DNA of 64,000 nt from Paenibacillus tyrphae (GTDB taxonomy: Bacteria; Bacillota; Bacilli; Paenibacillales; NBRC-103111): assembly GCF_000722545.1 (NCBI RefSeq), contig NZ_JNVM01000006.1:496001-560000 (forward strand), given 5' to 3'. The translations under genes and the position numbers were made by a program. Position 1 is the stretch's first letter, and each line of letters opens with the position of its first letter. This document shows, one piece after another, positions 6,230-15,224 of the stretch. A model generated the notes under the pieces. It saw nothing but the letters and a program-made list of their open reading frames with translations, had not been told where the DNA came from and made no database searches.

Positions 6230-6979
6230 TCAAGAATCGATTTCCGCCGGAAACAGCCAAGTCATCGCTTCCGGAAAACGCTTAATGAAATATTTCGCTT
6301 CGTGACCCGCGCCGTCTTCGATCTCAAGCCGCAACCGGTCCCCGGTAAACCCGCGCTCCGTCAATATCGCATGTGCTTCGTGGGTGTACGGAACCATCAT
6401 TTTCTGGGCGCTCGGTTTATGGATGCCTTCGATGCTTCCGACATACATGTAGATTTTGCGTCCTGCTGCCTCCATCGGCTTCGTTCTCACATACTCCATG
6501 AAGTCCGGATACCAGAAGGAAGCGGACAGCAGTCCGAATCGGCCGAACACGTCGGGATGCAAATAAGCGGCGTAAAGCGAGACCAAGCCTCCGAACGAAC
6601 CGCCGGCGATGCCCGTCTCCTCCCGCAGGCGGGATGTCCGGTACTTCTCATCGATCCAGGGCTTCAACCGGCCGGTAACGAAGGCTAGATAGTCGGCGCT
6701 CTTTCCGCCGAAATTCCGGGACGTGTCCGCCAGCGAGGGGGCAAGCCACGGCGTGTATTCGTCATTCCGGTCGAACGGCGTAATGCCGACGAAGATAAGC
6801 TCGCGCAGCTCCCCGCTCTCAAACCTTCGTTCCAACTCCTCCATGGAGGAATCGAACAAATAGCTTCCATCTTGCACGTAAACGACCGGGTATGCCGCCC
6901 CGCTTGTAACATACGAAGGCGGGAGATAGACGGCTATCTCCCTGCCATCGAATAATTCGACTATGATTTTTCCCTGCAT
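6230..6979 (-). CDS. Siderophore trilactone esterase (YbbA/BesA/Fes-like alpha/beta hydrolase)
   Basis: A 249-residue alpha/beta hydrolase of the esterase D / IroE-BesA group. The nucleophile elbow is GIAGGSFGG (Ser near residue 127) and the catalytic His is in DGAGHEAKYF near residue 225. The oxyanion-side motif PVVYVQDGSYLF is near the N-terminus. Enzymes of this group hydrolyse the ester bonds of catecholate trilactones (enterobactin, bacillibactin) to release iron in the cytoplasm. It is the last gene of the feu operon, as ybbA is in Bacillus subtilis. The start ATG 6977-6979 has GGGAGGG upstream; the open frame extends further back into feuC but without a ribosome binding site. Assignment to bacillibactin-type substrates follows from the neighbours. 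Confidence 0.85.
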   Translation of the reverse strand: MQGKIIVELFDGREIAVYLPPSYVTSGAAYPVVYVQDGSYLFDSSMEELERRFESGELRELIFVGITPFDRNDEYTPWLAPSLADTSRNFGGKSADYLAFVTGRLKPWIDEKYRTSRLREETGIAGGSFGGLVSLYAAYLHPDVFGRFGLLSASFWYPDFMEYVRTKPMEAAGRKIYMYVGSIEGIHKPSAQKMMVPYTHEAHAILTERGFTGDRLRLEIEDGAGHEAKYFIKRFPEAMTWLFPAEIDS

Positions 6980-7010
6980 GACGCCCTCCCGGGTTGGGCC
7001 AGTCCTTGCA

Positions 7011-8033
7011 TCAGGCTCTGGCCTTAAATAACAAATATACAAAATACGGCACGCCGATAATTGAAATCACGATGCCGACGGGCAGCTCGGCGGGCGAAAA
7101 TACCGTCTTCGCAATAAAATCCGATACGACGACCAGCGCCATGCCGATCAGGCCGCAGAGCGGAACCATGCGGACGTGCCGGATGCCCACAAGACGTCTG
7201 GCGATATGAGGCGCCATCAGGCCGACGAAGCCGATCCCTCCCGATACGCTGACGCAAGCGCTCACTAGTCCGATGCTGCCGAGCAGCAGGATCATCCGCT
7301 CTTTTTCCACAGCGACGCCCAAGCTTCTGACGCTGTTCTCCTCCAGTTGGAGCAAGTCCAGAATGTACGATCTGCGCACGATGACGGGAATAAGAACGAT
7401 CAGCCACGGGAGCATCGCGACAATAAACTTCCAGTTGGCGTTGTAGATGCTGCCGGTCATCCAGACCGTCGCCATCTCGAAGTCGGACGGATTCATTTTA
7501 AGGCTGATGTACATAGCAACTGCGCCGAGACCGGAAGCGGTCGCGATGCCTACCAGAAGGACACGCTGCGGGTCCAGCTTGCCGTCCTTCCAAGCGAACA
7601 GATAAAGGAATGCTGCCGTAGTTAGACCGCCCGCCCAACCGAACAACGGCATCGCCATCGTGGAGAACCAGCCCGCTCCCTTAATTTGCCCGCTGAAAAA
7701 AAACATAAAGATGACAACTGCCGCGCCTGCTCCGGCGTTGATGCCCAAAATTCCCGGATCGGCCAGCCCGTTCCGCGTGACGCCTTGGATCGTCGCGCCA
7801 GCCACGCCCAGCCCCAAGCCGACCAAGGCAGCAATAACGATCCGGGGCAGCCGGAAGTCGAAGATGACCAAGTCGTGCTCGGGCTGCGGGTCGATCCGAA
7901 GCAGCGTTCGAACGATATCGCCTACCGTCATGTCGAAGGCCCCGTTCGTGAGAGACAGGTAGGCGGCGGTGACGATAAGCGCGACCGCTCCGAGCAGCAC
8001 CGCGATGTACCTGCCGGTTGATTGATTACGCAC
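7011..8033 (-). CDS. feuC: Ferric siderophore ABC transporter permease (FecCD family, FeuC-like)
   Basis: 340 residues with about ten membrane segments. It carries FecCD landmarks: RLPRIVIAALVGLGLGVAGA, then TRNGLADPGILGINAGAGAA, and GGIGFVGLMAPHIARRLVG near the C-terminus. The start is GTG (8031-8033) with GGAGGGG upstream, overlapping the end of feuB by 8 bases, so translation is probably coupled. Order and composition match the B. subtilis feuABC-ybbA operon for ferric bacillibactin/enterobactin. No ATP-binding subunit is encoded here, as is also true of feu in B. subtilis, where a shared ATPase (YusV) serves it. Confidence 0.9.
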   Translation of the reverse strand: MRNQSTGRYIAVLLGAVALIVTAAYLSLTNGAFDMTVGDIVRTLLRIDPQPEHDLVIFDFRLPRIVIAALVGLGLGVAGATIQGVTRNGLADPGILGINAGAGAAVVIFMFFFSGQIKGAGWFSTMAMPLFGWAGGLTTAAFLYLFAWKDGKLDPQRVLLVGIATASGLGAVAMYISLKMNPSDFEMATVWMTGSIYNANWKFIVAMLPWLIVLIPVIVRRSYILDLLQLEENSVRSLGVAVEKERMILLLGSIGLVSACVSVSGGIGFVGLMAPHIARRLVGIRHVRMVPLCGLIGMALVVVSDFIAKTVFSPAELPVGIVISIIGVPYFVYLLFKARA

Positions 8034-9036
8034 GCTGTTCCCCTCCTTTCTTCCGGATCAGATACAGAAAGAAAGGAACCCCGATCAAGGCCGTCACGAC
8101 GCCGATCGGCATCTCGAACGGGTAGTTCATGAAGCGGCTTGCTACATCGCATAAAGCAAGAAATACCCCGCCCAGCACACCGGCGCACGGCACGATCCAC
8201 CGGTAATCGAGGCCGACGAGAAAACGGGTAATATGCGGAACGATCAGGCCGACGAAGGCGATCTTGCCGGCCAGTGCCACGGAAACGCCCGTAAGCAAAA
8301 TGACGGCAAGCATCGCGACCACTTTAACGAGCAGTGTCCGCTGTCCGAGGCTGACCGCCACTTCTTCGCCCAAGGAAAGAATCGACACGGATTTCGAGAT
8401 GAGCAGTGCCAGCGCGACCCCGACCACAGCAAAAGGAATCGCCAGCTTGATCAGATTCGGGTCCATCTGATGCAGGCGGGCGTTATACCAAAAGCCGATT
8501 TTTTGCGAAACTTGAAAATACGTCGAGAACGCGGTCGCCATGCTGCCGAGAAACGTTCCGATCACAGTGCCTGTCACCGCCAGCCGGACCGGAGACATTC
8601 CGCCCGGCAGCAGCGACGCCAGTCCGAAGACAAGCCCTACGCCGAACGCCGAGCCGATGAACGAATAAACGATCATTTCGATCGAAGAAGAGCCGGGCAG
8701 CGCGATCATGCAGACCGTAATGGCGAATACCGAGCCGTCGGTCACCCCCATGATTGAAGGGGATGCAAGGTAGTTCCTTGTCATCCCCTGCATGAGTGCT
8801 CCCGACATCGCCAGGAAAGCGCCAATGAGCAGAGCTCCGACCGCGCGCGGGACACGGGAGTGCATCACGATTTGATGATTGACGTTGCCCGGGTCAAAAT
8901 TGGCGAACGCCTCCCAGAGCGTGCCTGCATCGATCGTTTTGGAGCCGAAACGGACGGATAAAATGATCGAGAGGACGATCGCAACCGGCGAAAGCCATAA
9001 GATCCACGCCGGGTGAAGCTTGTATGCTTGTCTCAT
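8026..9036 (-). CDS. feuB: Ferric siderophore ABC transporter permease (FecCD family, FeuB-like)
   Basis: 336 residues and ten predicted membrane helices. Family motifs: HSRVPRAVGALLIGAFLAMS, MQGMTRNYLASPSIMGVTDG and GKIAFVGLIVPHITRFLVG. It pairs with FeuC to form the heterodimeric channel for the ferric catecholate. It starts 25 bases after the feuA stop and overlaps feuC. The ribosome binding site before the ATG is weak, which suggests translation depends partly on readthrough from feuA. Control by the Fur box and Btr upstream of feuA is inferred. Confidence 0.9.
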   Translation of the reverse strand: MRQAYKLHPAWILWLSPVAIVLSIILSVRFGSKTIDAGTLWEAFANFDPGNVNHQIVMHSRVPRAVGALLIGAFLAMSGALMQGMTRNYLASPSIMGVTDGSVFAITVCMIALPGSSSIEMIVYSFIGSAFGVGLVFGLASLLPGGMSPVRLAVTGTVIGTFLGSMATAFSTYFQVSQKIGFWYNARLHQMDPNLIKLAIPFAVVGVALALLISKSVSILSLGEEVAVSLGQRTLLVKVVAMLAVILLTGVSVALAGKIAFVGLIVPHITRFLVGLDYRWIVPCAGVLGGVFLALCDVASRFMNYPFEMPIGVVTALIGVPFFLYLIRKKGGEQRA

Positions 9037-9061
9037 GTTTTGTCGGCTCGCCTGCCTGGAA

Positions 9062-10057
9062 TCAGGAGGCCAGCTTTTCCATAGCTGCTTTCAGGAATTG
9101 AATTTTGCTCCACGAGGTGCCGCCTTGTCCCAACGGATCGACGACGTTGACGAATACTTTGCCGTTTTTCACCGCATTGATGCTTTGCCAGATCGGATTT
9201 TTTTGCAGATCCTCCAGCGCCTTCGGCGTGTCTTTGTTTTCGTCCTCCGAAAACTGCAGGAAAATGTAATCCGGGTTCATTTCGCTAAATTTTTCGATCG
9301 AGATGAGCTCCTGCGCCTTCGCCGCTTTCACTTCCGGAGGCGCCGTAAAGCCAAGATCGGCATATAGCGACGAGTTGAAGAACACGCCTTCAGGATAAAT
9401 GTACATGTTGCCGACCCGTACTCTTAGGGCGACGACCTTCTTGTCTTTCATACGATCGCCGAGCTTCGCTTTGGCCGCTGTGGCATCGTCCTTATACTTT
9501 TGCAGCACCTGCTTGGCCTGCTCCTGCTTACCGGTCAGCTCGCCCAGCAGCAGCAGATTGGACTCCCAGTTCGTCGAAACATGGGAAACCGGGATCATCG
9601 GCGCGACTTTGCCCAGCTTCTCGGCCATTTCTGGCGGAAACTTGGTGGAGCCCAGAATAACGTCGGGCTTCATCTTCAAAATGCCTTCGATATTCGGCTG
9701 CATTTTTTCGCCGCTGCTTTCCACGCCTTGCGTGATGCTTTCGAACAGCTTCGGAAATTTGCCGCTCACGGTATTCGCGCCGATCGGCTTCACGCCCAGC
9801 ACAAGCGCGTCCTCCATCGCTTCCATCGCGCCGGCGATGACGATTCGGTCCGTTTTGCCGGGAACCGTGTAATCCTTGTCGAGATATTTGATCGTTTTGG
9901 TCGCCGGAGCCGCGGCTTCTTTGGTCGCTGCCGCCGGTTTCTCCGTTCCTGTCGAAGCCGCCGGCTGCTCTTTCCCCTGACCTGCCGTGCCGCAAGCGGA
10001 CAAGGCAAGCGCCAGCAGCGCCGCAGCTCCTATTCCTGACCAACTGCGTTTCATCAT
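9062..10057 (-). CDS. feuA: Ferric siderophore-binding lipoprotein (FeuA-like)
   Basis: 331 residues. A signal peptide with lipobox LALSACG directs lipid attachment to the outer face of the membrane. A low-complexity Ala/Lys/Thr linker follows, then a periplasmic-binding-protein fold of the iron-siderophore class (YTVPGKTDRIVIAGAMEAME, later MKPDVILGSTKF and NPDYIFLQFSEDE). The gene is first in the feuA-feuB-feuC-esterase operon. A Fur box at 10077-10091 lies 20 bases before the start, with a TATAAT -10 box at 10098-10103 (minus strand). Two adjacent ATG codons are possible starts; the first is used. The ligand is expected to be the product of the dhb genes at the other end of the window. Confidence 0.92.
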   Translation of the reverse strand: MMKRSWSGIGAAALLALALSACGTAGQGKEQPAASTGTEKPAAATKEAAAPATKTIKYLDKDYTVPGKTDRIVIAGAMEAMEDALVLGVKPIGANTVSGKFPKLFESITQGVESSGEKMQPNIEGILKMKPDVILGSTKFPPEMAEKLGKVAPMIPVSHVSTNWESNLLLLGELTGKQEQAKQVLQKYKDDATAAKAKLGDRMKDKKVVALRVRVGNMYIYPEGVFFNSSLYADLGFTAPPEVKAAKAQELISIEKFSEMNPDYIFLQFSEDENKDTPKALEDLQKNPIWQSINAVKNGKVFVNVVDPLGQGGTSWSKIQFLKAAMEKLAS

Positions 10058-10076
10058 CTTGCTAATCCCCTCTCAT

Positions 10077-10091
10077 TGATAACGATTCTCA
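10077..10091. promoter_or_regulatory. Fur box upstream of feuA
   Basis: TGATAACGATTCTCA fits the 7-1-7 Bacillus Fur consensus (TGATAAT-N-ATTATCA) with 3 differences. It lies between the -10 box (10098-10103, minus strand) and the feuA start, where binding would block transcription when iron is plentiful. Confidence 0.8.
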
Positions 10092-10142
10092 TTTGCGATT
10101 ATAAACTACCCTCCCCCCTTAAACCATGGACGATTTCCGGAG

Positions 10143-11810
10143 TCACTTTGGACAATTGTCGGAAAACAGATGTAGCGCTGCATCGACGATCCGATCGTGG
10201 GCGGTAGCGGAATATTCGTACCACGGGTCGGAAGGAATGCGGTGCACCCGATGCTTCCGGACCGCTTTCAAATCCTGCCATGCGGGAGCGCTGCTTAAAC
10301 GCTTGGCGTGAGCCAGCGATTCGGGCTCCTGGCGAACGAGCAGCAGCAGGCGGTCCGCATCGATCTCCGCCAGGCGTTCCAGCGTAATCGGCTCATCAAG
10401 AACGGTGCGGCCAACCGGGCAAGCCGGCTTCACTTGCAGGTCGCCATACAGCACTTCCCGCATGCTCCGGTTGCTGAACACATGGCATTCGTCCTTATAA
10501 ATGCGCAGGATCAGAACCGTATCGTCCCCCGCCTCGCGGGCAAGCCGCTCCCGGACGGACTGCACCTTGCGATCGTACTCTCTCAGCCACAGCTCCGCTT
10601 CCTTCGACGCCCCCAGATATTCCGCCGTAAACTGCAACTGCTCCCGCCAGTTCTTCTCGGCCCACGGCACCTGCAGGAGCGGAGCGATCTGCTTCAGCTT
10701 ATCCTGTTCTTCCTCATCCAGTCCGGTGCGGCACAGAATAACGTCCGGCCGCGCTTTGCGCAGCGTGTCGATGTTCGTTTCCCAATCCATATTGTTGCGG
10801 TAGGCACTGAGATGAACAGGAATATCGTTGCGGTATGTTTCGTAGTAGTAAGCCGTCCACTTCGGATGAAGCGGGGCGGCATAAGGCAGCATCCGCAGCG
10901 CCACGAGCTGGCCGGTGATGGCCGAGCTGTAGGCGGCTACCTTGCGGCTGCGGTTCTTCATATAAACCGTCGGCGATACGCCGACTTCCTGCTTGAACTT
11001 TCGGCTTAAATAAAACTCGTCGCTGTAACCGACCTGCTGGGCGATGTCCCGCAGCCTGACGTTCGAACCGGCCATCAGCTGCTTGGCCCGCGTCATGCGG
11101 AGCTCCGTCAAGTAATCGATGGCGCTGCTGCCATACGTTTTTTTGAATAGCTCCACATAGTATTTGGGGCTGACCCCGGCCATCCGGGCGAGCTGCTCGA
11201 TCGACAAGCTTTCGTTGAAATGGCGCTCCATATAGTCTTTCGTCCGCCGGATGGCGGCTTCCGAATCTTTTCTCGCGGAGAGTCCGACATTCTTCATGAC
11301 GCCATAGATCAGCTCGCGGAAGGCAAGGCGGGCGCGCGGGCGTCCGGTATCCTCGCCGCTCTGCCAATGGCGGCTCACGGCGTCGCATAGCGTAATCATC
11401 TGCGCGGCGGGAATCATCGGAATTTCGTCCTGCACCCAGAACAAGCCTTGCTCCTTCTCGAACCGGAGCTGCCCCTCGTCCTCTTCCGTCTCCCGGTACA
11501 AGTCAAACCGGAACAAAAACAGGCTCAACCCTTCGGCCGTATCCGAGGCGGCGCCGAACGTCTGGCCCGGAGAGCACACATAAGCGGTATCCTGGCGGAG
11601 CCGGCCTTCCTTCCGGTCCACAATCAACCGCCCGTGTCCCTTCGTCACCGCGAGCAGAACGTACGAATCCGCGAGCTGCTGCTCCATGCGCCATTCGCCG
11701 TCCCCTTTGACTGCTTCTACGTCCCGAAGCTTCCAATGCTTACCGTCCAGCCAAGTGACCACCTTATCCCCCGGTTCCGTGATGCTTGGATTCATAAGCT
11801 TGTGCACCAT
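10143..11810 (-). CDS. btr: AraC-type regulator fused to a siderophore-binding domain (Btr-like)
   Basis: 555 residues in three parts. Residues 1-180 are a cupin-like sensor region. Residues about 185-290 are two AraC HTH motifs (SIEQLARMAGVSPKYYVELF, then LRDIAQQVGYSDEFYLSRKF). Residues about 300-555 resemble a FeuA-type binding protein (KARPDVILCRTGLDEEEQDK, then RLLLLVRQEPESLAHAKR). This is the layout of B. subtilis Btr (529 aa), which binds bacillibactin and activates feuABC. It sits directly upstream of feuA on the same strand. A Fur box at 11817-11831 is only 6 bases from the ATG. An in-frame ATG 15 bases further on is an alternative start, since neither has a strong ribosome binding site. 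Confidence 0.9.
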   Translation of the reverse strand: MVHKLMNPSITEPGDKVVTWLDGKHWKLRDVEAVKGDGEWRMEQQLADSYVLLAVTKGHGRLIVDRKEGRLRQDTAYVCSPGQTFGAASDTAEGLSLFLFRFDLYRETEEDEGQLRFEKEQGLFWVQDEIPMIPAAQMITLCDAVSRHWQSGEDTGRPRARLAFRELIYGVMKNVGLSARKDSEAAIRRTKDYMERHFNESLSIEQLARMAGVSPKYYVELFKKTYGSSAIDYLTELRMTRAKQLMAGSNVRLRDIAQQVGYSDEFYLSRKFKQEVGVSPTVYMKNRSRKVAAYSSAITGQLVALRMLPYAAPLHPKWTAYYYETYRNDIPVHLSAYRNNMDWETNIDTLRKARPDVILCRTGLDEEEQDKLKQIAPLLQVPWAEKNWREQLQFTAEYLGASKEAELWLREYDRKVQSVRERLAREAGDDTVLILRIYKDECHVFSNRSMREVLYGDLQVKPACPVGRTVLDEPITLERLAEIDADRLLLLVRQEPESLAHAKRLSSAPAWQDLKAVRKHRVHRIPSDPWYEYSATAHDRIVDAALHLFSDNCPK

Positions 11811-11816
11811 CCTATA

Positions 11817-11831
11817 TGATAATGATTCTCA
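11817..11831. promoter_or_regulatory. Fur box upstream of btr
   Basis: TGATAATGATTCTCA matches the 7-1-7 Fur consensus at 13 of 15 positions. It abuts the btr start, so btr is predicted to be iron-repressed as well as acting on feu. Confidence 0.85.
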
Positions 11832-11900
11832 ATACATTTTTTGAAGTATACCAAAAAGCCATCCCCTTGTCGATGAGATCGGCGTCCAGCAAAGAAAAAC

Positions 11901-11945
11901 AGACCTCCGATACCACGGTGAAAGTGGAATTCGAAGGTCTATTTT
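11901..11945. terminator. Hairpin terminator downstream of the SH3-like protein gene
   Basis: AGACCTCCGA (11901-11910) pairs with TCGAAGGTCT (11931-11940) with inner CCAC/GTGG pairing. T runs follow on both strands (ATTTTTC on plus, GTTTTTC on minus). It closes the gene ending at 11984. Confidence 0.8.
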
Positions 11946-11983
11946 TCAGTCCGATCATTCAATTGTCTAATCGAAAGCGGGCT

Positions 11984-13246
11984 TTACGGCTTCACCCATT
12001 TCGCTCCCTGCCAAGTGTGGATGTAATACCAGGACTCCCCGTTGGGGGATTTCCAGACCCGCGATGCCGTAACGGTTTGCGGGGTAAACGTGAGCCATTT
12101 TTCCGCAGGCTGATTTTCCACATAAGGGATGTCGAACCCGATCGAGGACCCGGTAAGCTCAAGCCGTTCGCTGCTTAGCTGCACCCCAAGCTTGGCATCC
12201 TGCTCGAAATCGCCGGTTAATCGCGAGGCGATTTCCATGGACGGATTGATCCATTTCCCGACGCCCTCGCTTACCGTAAAGTACCAACTTCCTTTTTTCC
12301 CGATGACCTGAACGGTTTGGGCCGGTTGTTCTCCCGCCGTTTTATTGGGATCGGAAGAGAAAGCCAAAGGCGTCTGGTAATAATGGAACGAAACGGGAAT
12401 ATCCAGCTTCCGATCAACCTGCTCCAATCCTTCAATGCCAAGCCCGTAGTCGTCGCTGCAGCGTATCCATCGCAGCCCGTTCGGCGTCTCGACCTGGTAC
12501 CAGACGCTCGGAGGAACCATGCGGGCTTGACGTGTATACTTTTCCACAGGCTTCAATACTTGAGGAGGCAGCTTCGGCTCGTCGGCCAACGGCTTTTCAA
12601 AGGGCAGGCTGTACACCTCACTCTCCCGCGCAATAGGAATCATGCCATCAACCGGTTGGCCTACGCCCTCGTAATACTCCGCATAATGCTCCGAACGAAT
12701 CCATTGCTCCCCCAGCCAAGAGGTCGCGATCAAATGCCACTTCGCCGACGTGCGGCAGGGCGTATACGGATCGCATGCATCAATGGAGGCAACGGCCTGA
12801 ACTTGCTGCGGAGAAAGACTGTATCCGGTTACTTTCATCCGGGAGTCATAAAGCGGGGTCTGGAGATCCAGCAGAGTCAAGGTCTGTTCCTGCTTCTGCA
12901 GCTGGCCGTACTTGTACGCCCCTTCCTTCAAGTTAATCCACGCTTTGCCAAGCCACGTCTCGACCGGCACTTTGTCCATCCTCGTAATATCGAGCAGTCT
13001 GTCGCTTTCAATCGGGGCGAGCTTCACCGATTGATAAGCGCTGATGGAGCCCAGAATTTCATTCGGTTTCGTTTTATCGCTGGCGTACAGTTTAAAATCG
13101 TCAAGCAAAGTAATATAAGGCATCGCGCTCGGTTCGGCAAGCTTCTGCTCCGCAGGCTTTTGGTCGGCACGAGCGGTCTGCGATCCCGACGGGAAGGTTA
13201 CCGCTGCGGCCAGCAGCAAAATGAGCCATTTGCTTATGTCGTCCAT
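11984..13246 (-). CDS. Secreted protein with repeated SH3-like (W-YV-T-G-W) modules
   Basis: 420 residues. A hydrophobic N-terminal signal (LILLLAAAVTFP) is followed by a Lys/Glu/Ala-rich linker. The body holds several copies of a short pattern in which W-x-[LVI]-x-T-x-x-G-x-x-W recurs: KWHLIATSWLGEQWI, VWYQVETPNGLRWI, SWYFTVSEGVGKWI and SWYYIHTWQGAKWV at the extreme C-terminus. This resembles bacterial SH3-like or GW modules that bind the cell wall. No enzymatic domain was seen. Two Cys in the segment IDACDPYTPCR could form a disulfide. It is transcribed alone, with a terminator at 11901-11945. Function is unknown; a cell-wall-associated role is inference. Confidence 0.7.
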   Translation of the reverse strand: MDDISKWLILLLAAAVTFPSGSQTARADQKPAEQKLAEPSAMPYITLLDDFKLYASDKTKPNEILGSISAYQSVKLAPIESDRLLDITRMDKVPVETWLGKAWINLKEGAYKYGQLQKQEQTLTLLDLQTPLYDSRMKVTGYSLSPQQVQAVASIDACDPYTPCRTSAKWHLIATSWLGEQWIRSEHYAEYYEGVGQPVDGMIPIARESEVYSLPFEKPLADEPKLPPQVLKPVEKYTRQARMVPPSVWYQVETPNGLRWIRCSDDYGLGIEGLEQVDRKLDIPVSFHYYQTPLAFSSDPNKTAGEQPAQTVQVIGKKGSWYFTVSEGVGKWINPSMEIASRLTGDFEQDAKLGVQLSSERLELTGSSIGFDIPYVENQPAEKWLTFTPQTVTASRVWKSPNGESWYYIHTWQGAKWVKP

Positions 13247-13393
13247 CTCCTTTTCAAAAAAACCAAAAGTTTTCCATTTTTCATCCTAGCATAAATATGG
13301 AATAAAAAACAGAACTTTCCCATGCGTTTCCCCTCAACCGGCAGACGGCTTTTGCCAAAAAGTTCATTTTATCTTCACAGGAAACCACCCCCG

Positions 13394-13411
13394 ATAGCCC
13401 GACCGGGCTAT
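13394..13411. promoter_or_regulatory. GC-rich palindrome upstream of the nos-type operon
   Basis: ATAGCCC (13394-13400), GACC, GGGCTAT (13405-13411). It lies 60 bases before the ribosome binding site of the first gene. It may be an operator, possibly for a metal-responsive regulator such as CsoR given the copper-linked genes, or simply an RNA hairpin. Confidence 0.3.
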
Positions 13412-13473
13412 GGGCAACCCGCTTGCCGTTCTATACAATGAGGGTGCTTGCCTGTTTTGTAAGGAGTGATGAG

Positions 13474-13854
13474 ATGAATCGTAAACGAATGCTGACGGTC
13501 TTGCTCAGCCTGCTGCTGGCGGCCGTGATGACCGCCTGCTCCTCGGAGCGTCCGGTCGACCCGTCGGAGGTGGAGGTCACGCTGACGACCGAGCCTTCGC
13601 CGCCCAAGGCGAACGCCGTCATCAAGTTCACCGCTACGGTAGGCGGTGTGCCGGAATCGACCAAAGCCACCCTGGCCTTCGACATTCGCAAGTCCGAAAA
13701 CGATACGTTGTCGTATTTGAATGCGAAGCCCGAAGGAAACGCGTACTCCGCGGAAAAAGAATTGAAGGAGCCGGGAACGTACACCGTCTATGTGCATCTG
13801 TACATCGGCGACCTGCACATCATCAAGAAAAAGAAGATTGAGGTCGCTTCATGA
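13474..13854 (+). CDS. YtkA-like lipoprotein, first gene of the nos-type operon
   Basis: 126 residues. Signal peptide with lipobox VMTACSS, then an immunoglobulin-like beta domain of the YtkA/FixH type (VEVTLTTEPSPPKANAVIKF, ending GTYTVYVHLYIGDLHIIKKK). The start ATG 13474 has AAGGAG with 7 bases spacing; the open frame extends further back but without support. Its stop overlaps the nosD start (ATGA), so the two are translationally coupled. YtkA-like domains occur in proteins tied to copper handling and cytochrome oxidase assembly. The Met/His pair HLYIGDLH might bind metal, but this is inference. Confidence 0.75.
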   Translation: MNRKRMLTVLLSLLLAAVMTACSSERPVDPSEVEVTLTTEPSPPKANAVIKFTATVGGVPESTKATLAFDIRKSENDTLSYLNAKPEGNAYSAEKELKEPGTYTVYVHLYIGDLHIIKKKKIEVAS

Positions 13855-15224
13855 GCCGCAACCGCATCCGCAGCCTGATGCCGCACGGGTCCGCCCTGCG
13901 CGCCGCGCTGCTGGCGTTCGCGCTCGCGGTGCTGCCGTCTACGGCGGTCTGCGCCGAAAGCAGCGGCAACAGTGGAAGCAGCGGGAAAGAGATCCCGCTC
14001 CAGCAGCTCATTGACGAAGCGCCGCCGGGCGGCACGCTGAAGCTGGCGGAAGGAACCTACCGGGGACCCGCCATCGTTGCGAAGCCGCTGCGGATCGAAG
14101 GCGCGGGCGGAGCGCAGATCGTCAACGAGTCGGATCAGCCGGCGGTAGAGCTCCGTGCCGACCGCTCCGCGTTAGCGGGCCTGGCGATCCGGGACACGGG
14201 AGCCAAGACTACGGCAGCCGTGCTGCTTTCCGGCGCCGACAGCACGCTGGAGAATCTGCGGATCGAGACGGTGTCCTCCGGCATTCATCTGCGGGACGCG
14301 AGCCGCAACGAGATCCGCCGTACAACGGTGAGCTGGGCGGGGCCGGACGTCAAGATAACGGAGAAAGGCAACGGCATCGACCTGTACGCCTCCCATGACA
14401 ACGTGATCGCAGGTAACACCGTCACCGGTATGCACGACGCCATCTACATCGAGAACAGCAACGGCATCCGGGTAGAACAGAACGAGGTGAACGAGTCCCG
14501 GTACGGCGTGCATTTCATGTACGTCAACGATTCGTCGATCCGGGGCAACACCGGGGCGCGCAACATCACCGGAGCGATGGTCATGGCCGTCAAAAGCGTA
14601 GAGGTAACGGGCAACACGTTCGTTAAACAGAGCGAGAACGTCAACTCCCAGGGCCTGCTGCTGTTCGACGCGAGCGATTCCGTCTTCGCGGACAATCGTC
14701 TGGAGGGCAACCGCGTCGGCATCTACGTCGAGCAAGCGCAGAAGAACGTACTGGAGCGCAATCGGGTGACCGTGAACTACGTAGGCCTGCAGCTCAAAGA
14801 ATCCGAGAACAACCGGTTTCAAGGCAACGATTTTCAGGGCAACGTGATTCCGGCGGAAGCGACGGACAGCCAGAATAACGACGTGAAAGGCAACTATTGG
14901 GACAGCTTCCAAGGCGTCGATCTGGACGGAGACGGGTTCAGCGATATGCCGTATGCGATCAATCCTTTTTTTCAGAAGATGACCAAAACGACTCCGCCGT
15001 TCCAACTGTTCTTCCAGTCGCCCGGCATGGCGTTTCTGGAAGGCATGCTGACCTCGTCCAAGAAAGCTTGGACGACCGACCGGGCGCCGGCGATGAAGCC
15101 TTACGCAGCGGACGCCTACCGTCTGCCGGCCGGATCTGAAACGGCGGGAACGCTAATCGTCAGCCTCCTCCTATTGGGGAGTGCAGTAACAACCATATTC
15201 GTAACGGGGGTTCGAAAAAAATGA
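13851..15224 (+). CDS. nosD: NosD-like periplasmic copper-binding beta-helix protein
   Basis: 457 residues. Signal peptide, then a right-handed beta-helix of repeated parallel strands (NGIDLYASHDNVIAGNTVTG, NGIRVEQNEVNESRYGVHFM, NRVGIYVEQAQKNVLERNRV). It ends with the NosD-typical NDVKGNYWDSFQGVDLDGDG and a region leading to a C-terminal membrane helix (GTLIVSLLLLGSAVTTIFV). NosD works with the NosFY ABC transporter in maturing the copper centre of nitrous oxide reductase. The C-terminal membrane anchor is a Gram-positive-style feature. It overlaps both neighbours by ATGA. No nosZ is present in the window, so either it is elsewhere or this set serves another copper enzyme. Confidence 0.9.
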   Translation: MSRNRIRSLMPHGSALRAALLAFALAVLPSTAVCAESSGNSGSSGKEIPLQQLIDEAPPGGTLKLAEGTYRGPAIVAKPLRIEGAGGAQIVNESDQPAVELRADRSALAGLAIRDTGAKTTAAVLLSGADSTLENLRIETVSSGIHLRDASRNEIRRTTVSWAGPDVKITEKGNGIDLYASHDNVIAGNTVTGMHDAIYIENSNGIRVEQNEVNESRYGVHFMYVNDSSIRGNTGARNITGAMVMAVKSVEVTGNTFVKQSENVNSQGLLLFDASDSVFADNRLEGNRVGIYVEQAQKNVLERNRVTVNYVGLQLKESENNRFQGNDFQGNVIPAEATDSQNNDVKGNYWDSFQGVDLDGDGFSDMPYAINPFFQKMTKTTPPFQLFFQSPGMAFLEGMLTSSKKAWTTDRAPAMKPYAADAYRLPAGSETAGTLIVSLLLLGSAVTTIFVTGVRKK

